A stretch of DNA of 40,086 nucleotides from Hellea sp. (GTDB lineage Bacteria; Pseudomonadota; Alphaproteobacteria; Caulobacterales; Maricaulaceae): the NCBI GenBank assembly GCA_014238285.1, contig JABABK010000019.1, forward strand, positions 14,732-54,817. The letters run 5' to 3'. Shown here one piece after another: positions 27,515 to 35,094 of the stretch. The position numbers and the translations under genes are program-made. The notes beneath the pieces are model-generated. The model ran no database searches. It was not told where the DNA came from and saw nothing but the letters and a program-made list of their open reading frames with translations. Positions within the stretch are counted from its first letter, which is position 1. Each line of letters opens with the position of its first letter.

Positions 27515-30091
27515 TCATCCCAGAATTTTCGTCGCGATTTCAAACACGTTTTTGGACGGTTTGGCCGCAATAATTTCCTTTAACTGCATGCGGATTAAGA
27601 CTTGCCGATCTTGGTCAAGACGAGGCCAAACTCCGTAAGCGCCTAGTAATCTCGCCGCAACGTTTGGATTGATTTTGTCCATGTCCAGAACTTGGTCTGT
27701 GAAAAAAGCATATCCAGAGCCATCTAATTTATGAAATCCTTGGGGATTGTTCATGGCAAAGCTCCCGATTAATGCGCGGACACGGTTCGGATTTTTATTA
27801 TTGTAAGCAGGGTGCTGGGTAAGGTTTTTTACAAAGTTAAGGGCGTTGTTGCCAGGACGAGACGCTCCAACGGCGAACCATTTGTCGATGACGAGTGGTT
27901 TTTCTTTCCATTTTTTATAGAAGTCTTCGAGCGACTGATCTACGCGGCGTCCTCCTAGGTGTGTTAGCGTGACTAAAGCCGAAAGTTCATTGGTTAGGTT
28001 TGTCGCTTCATTGAGTTGTTTCATGGCAAGTGGCGCCGCCTGCGAGTCCTTGCTGGCGGCGAGTATGGCGAGGGCTCGATTACGAAGAGCCCTTTTTCCA
28101 GCCGCCTTAGCCGCCGGCGAAAATTCACTTTTGTCGTCTAAGGCATGGTAAATTTCAATCAGTTGATCACGGAGCTTGTCTCCAACAGCGCGGCGCAACC
28201 AAAACCCTGCCAAGTTAACCGCCACTGGATCCACATCGTTCAGGCTTTGCAGGATTTCGGAATCACCGGGTGGGGATAATACAAGGGCTTTATAGGCTGG
28301 ATCAAATTGGTTGTCGGCCAGTGTACTGGACAAAGCATTTGTATATTGTTTTAGGGCCGTATCTGCATCTGGTATCTTACCAAATTGAATAGCGTTCGTC
28401 ATTTTACATAGGAGCTCGCGAGCAATGGTTTGGCCCGCTTCCCAGCGATTAAATCCATTTTCGTCATGGGCCATTAGCCGGAGGTAATCCTCGGTTTCAT
28501 AATCGTTGTGAACGACAACGGGTGCTGAAAAGTCTCTAAATAATGACGGCGTCCCATTTTCAGAATTATTTAGGGAAATGGAACTTTCAGTCATGATTGA
28601 AAGCTGCTCTACCGAATTTTTACCGTTTTTCGACACGTTGGACCACCGGATAGGAATGACGCGATCATCCTTTTGGGGTTGTCCAGGCGTTGGATTGTTT
28701 TGTTGTTGTATTTCAATGCCTTGAGGCGTTCTTTTTAGGTGAATTTGAGGTGTTCCAGCCTGTTCATACCAGCGCATAAATTGGGCTAAATTTTGCCCTG
28801 ATACATGTTCAAAACAGGCAATGAATTGCTCAATCGTTGAGGCAGTTCCGTCGAGACTGTCAAAATAATAATCGGAGCCCTTACGGAATGTTTCCGCCCC
28901 TAACATGGTTTTGAGCATACGGATGAGCTCAGCGCCTTTTTCGTAAATTGTGGACGTATAAAAATTATCTATCTTGAGATATTCGCTGGGGCGAACGGGG
29001 TGAGCTAATGGTCCAGCGTCTTCGGGGAATTGACGAGACCTTAGGGCCCGAACATCTTTAATCCTCTGGACAGTTGCACCGCGCATGTCAGCTGAAAATT
29101 CTTGATCGCGGAAAACTGTAAAGCCTTCTTTGAGGCATAGTTGAAACCAGTCGCGACAAGTGATGCGATTGCCGGTCCAGTTATGAAAATATTCGTGAGC
29201 GACAACACTTTCAATTCGTTCAAAATTCATGTCGGTAGCTGTTTGCGCGTCGGCCAGAAGAAGCGCTGAGTTGAAAATGTTCAAGCCCTTATTTTCCATG
29301 GCTCCGAAGTTGAAATCCCGAACTGCGACGATCATAAACCGGTCCAAATCATACTCCCTGCCAAAGACATCTTCGTCCCATTTCATGGAGCGGATCAAGC
29401 TGTCCATTGCATATTCGGCGCGGGGTGCATCGCCAGGATCAACATAAATTGTTAGCGGAATATCACGCCCGCTCATTGTCGTAAAACTGTCTTCTAGAAT
29501 ATCAAATTCACCAGCGACTAATGCGAAGAGGTAAGCTGGTTTTTTGAACGGATCTTCCCAAATGGCGTAATGTTTATCGTCCGGGAGATCGCCGTCGTCG
29601 ATGCAGTTACCATTGGAGAGCAGATAAGGGAATTCGTCTTTAGGCGCTTCAATTCGAACTTTGAACACGGACATGGCATCAGGCCTGTCGAGGTAATATG
29701 TAATCCGGCGAAAGCCTTCAGCTTCGCACTGGGTACAAAAACGGCCGCCCGATACGTATAGACCCATTAAGGAGGAATTCTTCTCAGGCGCGCACTGTGT
29801 TTCAATCTCTAAAACGCAGTTTTCGGGTAGATCGCTTAAGATTAATTGCGTTTGTGTGAGTTTGTAATCCTTGCGCTTTAGGTCTTTACCATCAATTCTA
29901 ACGGATTTTAGGGTAATGTCTTCACCGTCTAGCTCTAGCGGGCCAGGCGCTGTGCGGGTTAATTCTAGTCGCGACTTTACCTTAGTTGCTGCTGGATTCA
30001 GGTCGAAATCCAGATAAACGCTCTCAATTTGAAAATTAGGCGGTGTGTAATCTGCCAATCTCGTCGGTATTGGGGCGGTATCTGTGCGCAT
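27515..30091 (-). CDS. pepN: Aminopeptidase N, zinc-dependent
   Basis: PepN removes N-terminal residues from peptides in the cytoplasm. The 858-residue length matches the E. coli-type enzyme (about 870). The M1 signatures are present: the exopeptidase motif in FGAMENKGLN, and the zinc site HEYFHNWTGNR with the third ligand Glu in LKEGFTVFRD. The start ATG at 30091 has AAGGAG at good spacing. The C-terminal part is the helical DUF3458 region typical of proteobacterial PepN. Its stop is 50 bp before the EAL gene, so possible cotranscription. Confidence 0.96.
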   Translation of the reverse strand: MRTDTAPIPTRLADYTPPNFQIESVYLDFDLNPAATKVKSRLELTRTAPGPLELDGEDITLKSVRIDGKDLKRKDYKLTQTQLILSDLPENCVLEIETQCAPEKNSSLMGLYVSGGRFCTQCEAEGFRRITYYLDRPDAMSVFKVRIEAPKDEFPYLLSNGNCIDDGDLPDDKHYAIWEDPFKKPAYLFALVAGEFDILEDSFTTMSGRDIPLTIYVDPGDAPRAEYAMDSLIRSMKWDEDVFGREYDLDRFMIVAVRDFNFGAMENKGLNIFNSALLLADAQTATDMNFERIESVVAHEYFHNWTGNRITCRDWFQLCLKEGFTVFRDQEFSADMRGATVQRIKDVRALRSRQFPEDAGPLAHPVRPSEYLKIDNFYTSTIYEKGAELIRMLKTMLGAETFRKGSDYYFDSLDGTASTIEQFIACFEHVSGQNLAQFMRWYEQAGTPQIHLKRTPQGIEIQQQNNPTPGQPQKDDRVIPIRWSNVSKNGKNSVEQLSIMTESSISLNNSENGTPSLFRDFSAPVVVHNDYETEDYLRLMAHDENGFNRWEAGQTIARELLCKMTNAIQFGKIPDADTALKQYTNALSSTLADNQFDPAYKALVLSPPGDSEILQSLNDVDPVAVNLAGFWLRRAVGDKLRDQLIEIYHALDDKSEFSPAAKAAGKRALRNRALAILAASKDSQAAPLAMKQLNEATNLTNELSALVTLTHLGGRRVDQSLEDFYKKWKEKPLVIDKWFAVGASRPGNNALNFVKNLTQHPAYNNKNPNRVRALIGSFAMNNPQGFHKLDGSGYAFFTDQVLDMDKINPNVAARLLGAYGVWPRLDQDRQVLIRMQLKEIIAAKPSKNVFEIATKILG

Positions 30092-30201
30092 GGGGACTCC
30101 TTAATTCCGCGCAACATGGCGAAAACACTGCGAAACGCAAGAGCTAGTGTAGTTCAGGATAATTGAGAATTGTAAATCGGGCCTTTTACGCCTATTTCCC
30201 A

Positions 30202-30213
30202 GCAATATATTGC
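30202..30213. promoter_or_regulatory. 12-bp palindrome between the sigma operon and pepN
   Basis: GCAATATATTGC is a perfect palindrome in the 144-bp gap upstream of pepN and downstream of the sigma operon. It may be a regulator site for pepN. No regulator is identified. Confidence 0.3.
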
Positions 30214-30235
30214 GTATAATTAAATGTGAAATATT

Positions 30236-30565
30236 CTAGAGTGCAAAATCCTGCTGCTCAACGACCCAAAGGGTAAAGGCCAAACTAATGGCGGCCATGA
30301 TAGGTATAAGAGGAACGGAAACAATCACAGTGGAAAGACTAGTGCTTTGCCAGCTATCCATTAGAGCGAGGGTCTGTTTGCCGGAGATCAAACCTCCGAT
30401 GAAAATAGCGCCATACAGACATATACGCTTAGCTCGCTCTTGTTTGTTTGCGGTATCATTAATTTGCAAGATCACGAAATCCGAAAACCCATTATCTCCA
30501 GTATCGCCTGCATAATCTTGTAAAATATTTTCAAAATTTTCTTCAGGAATAGCCATATGATTCAT
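30236..30565 (-). CDS. Two-TM membrane protein coupled to the ECF sigma factor
   Basis: A 109-residue protein whose ATG overlaps the sigma-factor TGA as ATGA, so translation is coupled. The first 45 residues are soluble and acidic (MNHMAIPEENFENILQDYAG), followed by two hydrophobic segments (ICLYGAIFIGGLISG and STVIVSVPLIPIMAAISLAFTLWVV). No zinc-binding HxxxCxxC anti-sigma motif is seen. Position and architecture suggest a membrane anti-sigma factor or accessory partner, but this is inference; I do not recognise the family. Confidence 0.7.
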   Translation of the reverse strand: MNHMAIPEENFENILQDYAGDTGDNGFSDFVILQINDTANKQERAKRICLYGAIFIGGLISGKQTLALMDSWQSTSLSTVIVSVPLIPIMAAISLAFTLWVVEQQDFAL

Positions 30566-31056
30566 ACTACACTTTCATAGACAGTTAGAAAACCCCGCAG
30601 CTTGTCCTTGCCGCGTTTTATGTGTGATTTCACGGTTCCAAGCGGCATTTGCAGGATTTTGGCGCATTGGTCGTGAGAAAATCCATAAGCGAGATTTAGC
30701 ATGATGGCCGCGCGGCAATCCTCGGGCAGTTCTTCCATGGCCCTAGCAATGTCGAGTTTTGACCCGTTCGGCGCTAAAACTATAGGGGCTATCTGTGGTT
30801 CTGCAATAGCTTGTCGCCGCTTTTCGGTTCGATAGTGATCAAGGAATGCTCGATAAGCAATGCGAAAGAGCCATGCCTTGAGAGCCCTGTCATCATTTCT
30901 TTTGCCCATTTTCGACCAGTTTTCATAGGCTTTGATGAAGGTTATTTGAGCCAAATCATCCGCGAGTGCGTGATTGCGGGTCAGGCGTCGTAAAAACGTT
31001 CGTACCGCGCCCTGATGGGCGCGGACAATAGGTGAAAATGTATCTCTCTCTTTAAT
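30562..31056 (-). CDS. ECF sigma-70 family factor with apparent ATT start codon
   Basis: An extracytoplasmic-function sigma factor. A TTG-initiated frame would begin only at 30954, inside region 2 and therefore truncated. The frame continues upstream without a stop to 31080, reading S-P-I-V-R-A-H-Q-G-A-V-R-T-F-L-R-R then LTRNHALADDLAQITFIKAY, a normal sigma region 2 (core-binding and -10 recognition). Region 4 is ELPEDCRAAIMLNLAYGFSH then LQMPLGTVKSHIKRGKDKLR. In that stretch there is no ATG, GTG or TTG. The ATT at 31054-31056 has AAAGGA (31063-31068) six bases upstream, giving 164 residues, the usual ECF size. The frame is the same as the preceding DUF6249 gene, whose TAG is 24 bp upstream of the ATT. 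Confidence 0.85.
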   Translation of the reverse strand: MKERDTFSPIVRAHQGAVRTFLRRLTRNHALADDLAQITFIKAYENWSKMGKRNDDRALKAWLFRIAYRAFLDHYRTEKRRQAIAEPQIAPIVLAPNGSKLDIARAMEELPEDCRAAIMLNLAYGFSHDQCAKILQMPLGTVKSHIKRGKDKLRGFLTVYESVV

Positions 31057-31062
31057 GATAGG

Positions 31063-31068
31063 TCCTTT
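31063..31068 (-). promoter_or_regulatory. Ribosome-binding site that supports the ATT start
   Basis: AAAGGA on the minus strand, six bases from the ATT codon at 31056. This spacing matches normal Shine-Dalgarno geometry and no other start-like codon lies at that distance, so it decides the start of the sigma gene. Confidence 0.6.
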
Positions 31069-31080
31069 ATATGGGAGGTC

Positions 31081-31446
31081 CTAGGTTTTCTTGCGGTCAA
31101 ACATAAACCAGAAAACTGAGTAGACCAAACCAACGAGAAATGGGAATGCGGCTATGCCAAGCATAATGCGCACAGCTTCATCATCATCGGGAATAACATT
31201 TCCAAAAATTACTAGAGCGATGGCGATGGCGATCAATATCATCCCCGTTTTGAGGTCGCGATGCGGGGATAAAGGGCGACCGCCTAGGGCTTTGACCGTT
31301 TCTTCGTTGATGACGTCGCCTCGATCGATCATTTTGTCGACAACTTCCATGGATTTGGCATGTGATCTCGCCCGGTAAAGGGAAACGATCCAGATCGTTA
31401 AGGGAATAACGCCAAAAAATCCAATTATTGCAAATTCTTCTTCCAT
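31081..31446 (-). CDS. DUF6249-like membrane protein in the sigma operon
   Basis: A 121-residue membrane protein: N-terminal helix (FAIIGFFGVIPLTIWIVSLY), a soluble Lys/Asp-rich part with ETVKALGGRPLSPHRDLKTG, and two C-terminal helices (MILIAIAIALVIFGNVI, IMLGIAAFPFLVGLVYSVFWF). This pattern is typical of DUF6249 proteins, which are commonly found beside ECF sigma factors. AGGAG lies 7 bases before the ATG. It is the first gene of the sigma operon here, 24 bp before the ATT start. Role in sensing or regulation of the sigma factor is an inference. Confidence 0.75.
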   Translation of the reverse strand: MEEEFAIIGFFGVIPLTIWIVSLYRARSHAKSMEVVDKMIDRGDVINEETVKALGGRPLSPHRDLKTGMILIAIAIALVIFGNVIPDDDEAVRIMLGIAAFPFLVGLVYSVFWFMFDRKKT

Positions 31447-31480
31447 AATGGTCTCCTAAATGACTTGCTTCTATAAGTAA

Positions 31481-31506
31481 GACGTCATGGGGAGGACGTT
31501 TGGATG
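31481..31506 (-). promoter_or_regulatory. Candidate ECF-type promoter before the DUF6249-sigma operon
   Basis: On the minus strand, CATCCAAAC is followed by a CGTC-type element (GACGTC) 17 bases after CATCC, about 40 bp ahead of the DUF6249 ATG. ECF sigma factors often use CGTC-like -10 elements and control their own operon. The -35 does not match a named consensus well, so this is tentative. Confidence 0.3.
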
Positions 31507-31515
31507 CAGAAAGTT

Positions 31516-31542
31516 AAAAAAAATGCCGCCACAAGGCGACAT
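31516..31542 (-). terminator. Intrinsic terminator after the small membrane-protein pair
   Basis: ATGCCGCC (31523-31530) and GGCGACAT (31535-31542) pair around the ACAA loop with one mismatch, and on the minus strand a run of Ts follows (A run at 31516-31522). It lies 29 bp after the stop of the 58-residue gene, so it separates that transcript from the DUF6249-sigma operon. Confidence 0.7.
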
Positions 31543-31570
31543 TCGTCAATCTAATGATTGATTTATGAGA

Positions 31571-31747
31571 CTACACGCCGGTCATAAGATTGCCAGCGGC
31601 TAATACAAGCCATGCCAGGACGGCTGTCCAAAAGGCTTGCCCGTTACCCATAAAATGCAGGGCCGGTATAAACGCCGCGAGTATGGCAAAAATCCCGAGG
31701 ACGAGTGAAATAAGAAATATAACTTTCTTTGGTGCGCTTAAATTCAT
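31571..31747 (-). CDS. Small membrane protein, paralogue of its upstream neighbour (58 aa)
   Basis: Translated directly from the minus strand: MNLSAPKKVIFLISLVLGIF... ending in AWLVLAAGNLMTGV then TAG, 58 residues. Two hydrophobic helices are separated by a short loop (LHFMGNGQAF), with basic residues at the N-terminus. AGGAGAG precedes the ATG at good spacing. It aligns with the adjacent 61-residue protein: both start with M-x-LSA-x-KK, then hydrophobic positions, a central xFWxAxxAWxxLAxxNxMxG. So the pair arose by tandem duplication. Function unknown; an intrinsic terminator follows. Confidence 0.75.
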   Translation of the reverse strand: MNLSAPKKVIFLISLVLGIFAILAAFIPALHFMGNGQAFWTAVLAWLVLAAGNLMTGV

Positions 31748-31756
31748 ATCACTCTC

Positions 31757-31942
31757 CTATAAACCGTTCATGTAATTAGCGAGCGCAAGAAGAGCCCAGC
31801 TAGCAAAAGCAAGCCAGAAATTCTGCATATATTCAGCGCCCGGTAAAAAATGAGGTAACACCCCGAAAAAGCTCAAAAGAGCCAAAATCATCAATAGCAA
31901 AGAAACGAGAAACGTTCCCTTTTTTGCTGCACTTAGTTCCAT
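31757..31942 (-). CDS. Small membrane protein, first of a tandem paralogous pair (61 aa)
   Basis: A 61-residue protein, MELSAAKKGTFLVSLLLMIL..., ending in ASWALLALANYMNGL, with two hydrophobic helices and a loop (PHFLPGAEYMQNFW). GGGGAG precedes the ATG by four bases. It lies 9 bp upstream of its paralogue and has a probable promoter (-35 TTGCAA, -10 TAAAAT). Size and topology are similar to small stress-linked membrane proteins, but I do not recognise a family. Confidence 0.75.
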   Translation of the reverse strand: MELSAAKKGTFLVSLLLMILALLSFFGVLPHFLPGAEYMQNFWLAFASWALLALANYMNGL

Positions 31943-31971
31943 AAAACTCCCCTATGGTTACTTATAGAGGA

Positions 31972-32001
31972 ATTTTACGCAGGATTCTATAATTTTTGCA
32001 A
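31972..32001 (-). promoter_or_regulatory. Probable sigma-70 promoter for the small membrane-protein pair
   Basis: On the minus strand, TTGCAA (31996-32001) and TAAAAT (31972-31977) are spaced by 18 bases. The promoter lies about 30 bp ahead of the 61-residue gene and after typA. It supports independent transcription of the pair. Confidence 0.45.
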
Positions 32002-32034
32002 TGATTTAGTAATCGGAGGTTAAAGCGTGGGAGC

Positions 32035-33888
32035 CTATCCCTCCATCGCCTCCATGCGGCGCTGATACTTCTTGCGTTCATGCTCGAGCAAGTAACGCTT
32101 ACGGATGCGGATGGATTCTGGTGTGACTTCAACCAGTTCATCGTCATTGATAAATTCAAGTGCATATTCCAGTGTCACTTGGATAGGCGTGGTAAGTACC
32201 ACGGCTTCATCTGTGCCTGAGGCGCGGACGTTGGTAAGCTGTTTGCCTTTAAGCGGATTGACGACAAGGTCATTTGATCGGGCGTTGATCCCAATGATCA
32301 TGCCTTCATAGACTTCGGCGGCGTGGCCGATAAACATCTTGCCGCGGTCTTGCAGGTTCCAAAGGGCGAAACCTGCGGCTTTACCGGATTCTTTGGAGAT
32401 CAAGACACCTTTTTGACGACGACCAATACCGGCTTTTGTTCGCGGGGCGTAGCGATCAAAGTTATGATATAAAAGACCGGTGCCGGATGTCAGTGTCAGA
32501 AATTCAGACCGAAACCCGATCAGCCCGCGTGTCGGGATATCATAATCTATACGCACGCGACCTTTGCCGTCGGGAACCATGTCTGTAAGATTACCTTTAC
32601 GTTCGCCAAGTTTTTCCATGATGGAGCCTTGGTGATCCGCTTCGACGTCTACGGTCAAGGTTTCCCATGGTTCGCATAGCTCGCCATCAATTTCTTTATT
32701 GATAACCTGAGGGCGAGAGATTGCGACTTCATAGCCTTCGCGGCGCATATTCTCGATCAGGATGGACAGGTGTAGTTCGCCGCGGCCAGAGACGCGGAAC
32801 TTATCAGCTTCGTCGAGCTGTTCAACGCGTAGGGCGACATTGTGGATGAGTTCTTTTTGCAGGCGGTCATGAATATTTCGAGATGTCACATATTTACCTT
32901 CGCGGCCAGCAAACGGACTATCATTGACCTGGAAGGTCATTGAAATTGTCGGCTCGTCAACGCTCAACGCTGGAAGTAGTTCAACTTTATTGGGATCGCA
33001 AATCACATCTGAAATGTCGAGTTTATCGATACCGGTAAAGCAGCAAATGTCACCTGCAGAAACTGTGTCCATTTCCACACGTTCAAGACCCATGAAGCCA
33101 TAAAGCAGTAAGAGTTTGGCTTTGCGCGTTGTGCCATCAGGTTTAGCAACGATGACTTGTTGGTTTTTCTTAATAGTGCCCCGCGTAACACGGCCAATAC
33201 CGATAACGCCTGTATAGCTGTTATAATCCAGCGCCGATATTTGCAGTTGAACGGGCCCGTCTGGGTCCACATCAGGAACAGGCGCATGATCAACTATAGC
33301 CTGGAATAAAGGGGCCATATCCGTGCCAATGTCTTCGGATGTATCAGATGCCCAGCCATTTAAGGCGGAGGCAAAGACAACTGGAAAGTCGAGCTGCTCA
33401 TCGGTTGCGCCCAGGCGGTCGAAAAGCTCAAACGTCTGGTCAACAACCCAATCTGGGCGGGCGCCGTTGCGATCAACCTTATTGATAACGACGATAGGTT
33501 TAAGGCCTTGGGCGAGAGCTTTTCTCGTCACGAATGTTGTTTGAGGCATTGGACCTTCGACGGCATCAACCAAAAGTACAACTGAATCGACCATGGATAG
33601 AACGCGCTCAACTTCACCGCCGAAGTCTGCGTGTCCTGGTGTATCGACAATATTAATGCGCCAGTCTTGTCCGCCGCCATCTTTCCAGCCAATAGCTGTG
33701 TTTTTGGCGAGGATGGTGATTCCACGTTCTTTTTCAATGTCATTGCTATCCATGACACGTTCTTCGCGCTCACCGCGTTCATCAAGCGTTCCGGATTGAC
33801 GCAGAAGTTTATCCACCAAAGTGGTCTTGCCGTGGTCAACGTGGGCTACGATAGCCACATTGCGCAAAAATTCGATCGAGTCGGTCAT
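32035..33888 (-). CDS. typA: Ribosome-associated GTPase TypA/BipA
   Basis: A translational GTPase needed for ribosome assembly and stress adaptation. The conserved start is [16 protein letters not shown] at the ATG at 33888, preceded by GGAAAA; the frame is open to 33960 but the extra 24 residues do not match the family. 617 residues. GTPase motifs: [19 protein letters not shown] (P loop), [10 protein letters not shown] (switch I), [15 protein letters not shown] (switch II) and NKVDR. Domain II and the EF-G-like domains III/V follow, then the C-terminal TypA domain including [17 protein letters not shown]. No irregularity seen. Confidence 0.97.
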   Translation of the reverse strand: MTDSIEFLRNVAIVAHVDHGKTTLVDKLLRQSGTLDERGEREERVMDSNDIEKERGITILAKNTAIGWKDGGGQDWRINIVDTPGHADFGGEVERVLSMVDSVVLLVDAVEGPMPQTTFVTRKALAQGLKPIVVINKVDRNGARPDWVVDQTFELFDRLGATDEQLDFPVVFASALNGWASDTSEDIGTDMAPLFQAIVDHAPVPDVDPDGPVQLQISALDYNSYTGVIGIGRVTRGTIKKNQQVIVAKPDGTTRKAKLLLLYGFMGLERVEMDTVSAGDICCFTGIDKLDISDVICDPNKVELLPALSVDEPTISMTFQVNDSPFAGREGKYVTSRNIHDRLQKELIHNVALRVEQLDEADKFRVSGRGELHLSILIENMRREGYEVAISRPQVINKEIDGELCEPWETLTVDVEADHQGSIMEKLGERKGNLTDMVPDGKGRVRIDYDIPTRGLIGFRSEFLTLTSGTGLLYHNFDRYAPRTKAGIGRRQKGVLISKESGKAAGFALWNLQDRGKMFIGHAAEVYEGMIIGINARSNDLVVNPLKGKQLTNVRASGTDEAVVLTTPIQVTLEYALEFINDDELVEVTPESIRIRKRYLLEHERKKYQRRMEAMEG

Positions 33889-34049
33889 GTCATTTTCCAG
33901 ATAAAGGGAATTCGCGGCCCCTTTAGGGGAAATGGGGGGAATGTCTAGTGTTAAAACCACCGGTTCATCCCACGAGTGTTCGCAAAAGCGAAGCTACTTT
34001 GTCAGAATGTACTTAATATATGAAGGCGAGAATTGTTAGGTTCGCCGCC

Positions 34050-34400
34050 CTAGAGATTAGACTTCGTTTCGTGAAAACATTTTAGCTGTCCATCTGAGAT
34101 CAATAGATTTAGGGCACTGCCTGTGGTCTTACGGCCTTGATTAACGTTCATAAAGAATATTGCGTTGTCATCCTGTATAGTGGCGTGTTCCAATTTAACG
34201 CTTACGGGCTTGTGGGACCGCGTGATTTGAAAGATCATTTCCCGAAATTTCTCCGGAGCTTCACTGCCGATACGAGTTTGGCCGTCGCTAAACGTTGCAG
34301 ATGTAAAGACTTCCAAATTGTCGGACACAGATAAAATCTCTCCCGAATCACCTGTTGCTAGGAAGTGATTGAAGGCTTCGAAAATGGCTTTGGTATTCAT
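34050..34400 (-). CDS. Small NTF2/SnoaL-like protein (tentative)
   Basis: A 116-residue cytoplasmic-type protein without signal or membrane segments. Its pattern (N-terminal helix IFEAFNHFLATGD, then EILSVSDNLEVFTSATFSDG, then alternating strands such as KPVSVKLEHATIQDD and ALNLLISDGQLKCFHET) fits the SnoaL/NTF2-like fold with an open pocket. I cannot assign a reaction. It stands alone between typA and the MarR gene, with a hairpin upstream of its start. Real gene likely, function unknown. Confidence 0.55.
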   Translation of the reverse strand: MNTKAIFEAFNHFLATGDSGEILSVSDNLEVFTSATFSDGQTRIGSEAPEKFREMIFQITRSHKPVSVKLEHATIQDDNAIFFMNVNQGRKTTGSALNLLISDGQLKCFHETKSNL

Positions 34401-34420
34401 AGTAAGCTCGCAGAAGTGTA

Positions 34421-34446
34421 CAACGCCGCTTTTATAGCGGTCGTTG
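34421..34446. other. Hairpin upstream of the NTF2-like gene
   Basis: CAACGCCGC (34421-34429) pairs with GCGG-T-CGTTG (34437-34446), a 9-bp stem with one bulged base around the TTTTATA loop. It is 21-46 bp from the start codon of the minus-strand gene, so it could be in the leader. No ligand or regulator is suggested by sequence. Confidence 0.35.
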
Positions 34447-34521
34447 ATAGTATGATTATTCAGCTTGGATACGCCCCAGGATGAAGTAATATTGATCTTT
34501 CAAAGGAATACTCAGATTGAA

Positions 34522-34560
34522 AATCAACAGCCGTGACGAAAGTCACGGTATTGTCGATTG
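34522..34560 (-). terminator. Long hairpin downstream of the MarR gene
   Basis: CCGTGAC (34531-34537), loop GAAA, GTCACGG (34542-34548) is a perfect 7-bp stem. It extends outward through AATCAACAG and TATTGTCGATT with a bulge and one mismatch. It lies 20 bp past the MarR stop. On the minus strand only a short T run follows, so terminator function is likely but not certain. Confidence 0.5.
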
Positions 34561-34579
34561 AGGCGCAAAACAAAGAAAC

Positions 34580-35014
34580 TTATTTGGGATTAAGCTTTGA
34601 CATGCTTTGAATAGCTTGGGTTAGGGCAAGGTTTAGGTGTTTGGGCAATATGATGTCATCGGTTCGGGTGGTTAAGTCATTTGATATTTGCCGGTAAATT
34701 TTGCCGCCAATTTTGGTGAGATATAAGCGTGAGCGCCGACGATCATCTGTGTCATTAATCTTCTCTAATATGTTATCTCCCACAAGCGATGCGGTTGCAC
34801 GGCTCACAATGCCCTTATCCATAGGGGTAACAGCAACAACTTCTGCTGCAGTGCGTCCAGGGTTTTCGGCGACGGCGGCGAGGACCCGCCATTGGCTTAA
34901 GTTTAAATCGCCATGGGCTTTGAGTACAGATGTCGTGTGCCGAGCTATGAGGTCTGCCAGAACCGTCACCTGATAGGGCCAATATTCGTCAAGCTTTATG
35001 GTGTTTTGCGTCAT
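34580..35014 (-). CDS. MarR family transcriptional regulator
   Basis: A 144-residue winged-helix regulator. The central DNA-binding part (LNLSQWRVLAAVAENPGRTA then VTPMDKGIVSRATASLVGDN, with the wing ILEKINDTDDRRRSRLYLTK) is typical of MarR, including the conserved DxR in the wing. It diverges from hpd with an 80-bp gap containing an 11-bp perfect inverted repeat, so it likely controls the tyrosine-catabolism genes and itself, perhaps released by an aromatic intermediate. The ligand is inferred from context only. Confidence 0.92.
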   Translation of the reverse strand: MTQNTIKLDEYWPYQVTVLADLIARHTTSVLKAHGDLNLSQWRVLAAVAENPGRTAAEVVAVTPMDKGIVSRATASLVGDNILEKINDTDDRRRSRLYLTKIGGKIYRQISNDLTTRTDDIILPKHLNLALTQAIQSMSKLNPK

Positions 35015-35042
35015 TTGATAATTATGTCAAAAAAAGGTTGCA

Positions 35043-35070
35043 ATGACAACTATTATTGTATAGTTGTCAT
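35043..35070. promoter_or_regulatory. Perfect inverted repeat, probable MarR operator
   Basis: ATGACAACTAT-N6-ATAGTTGTCAT: two 11-bp arms without mismatch, between the MarR gene and hpd, starting 29 bp upstream of the MarR start and ending 24 bp before the hpd ATG. MarR dimers bind sites of this length. It probably covers the hpd promoter. Confidence 0.7.
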
Positions 35071-35094
35071 CACAACTAATTAATGGAGCGAAAT

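Noticed and set aside
30562-30954. Sigma factor starting with TTG at 30954
   Set aside because: This start would remove most of region 2.1-2.2, while the frame continues upstream with conserved sequence and a ribosome-binding site at the ATT.
33889-33960. 24-residue N-terminal extension of TypA
   Set aside because: The family start [10 protein letters not shown] at 33888 is conserved; the extension has no family match.
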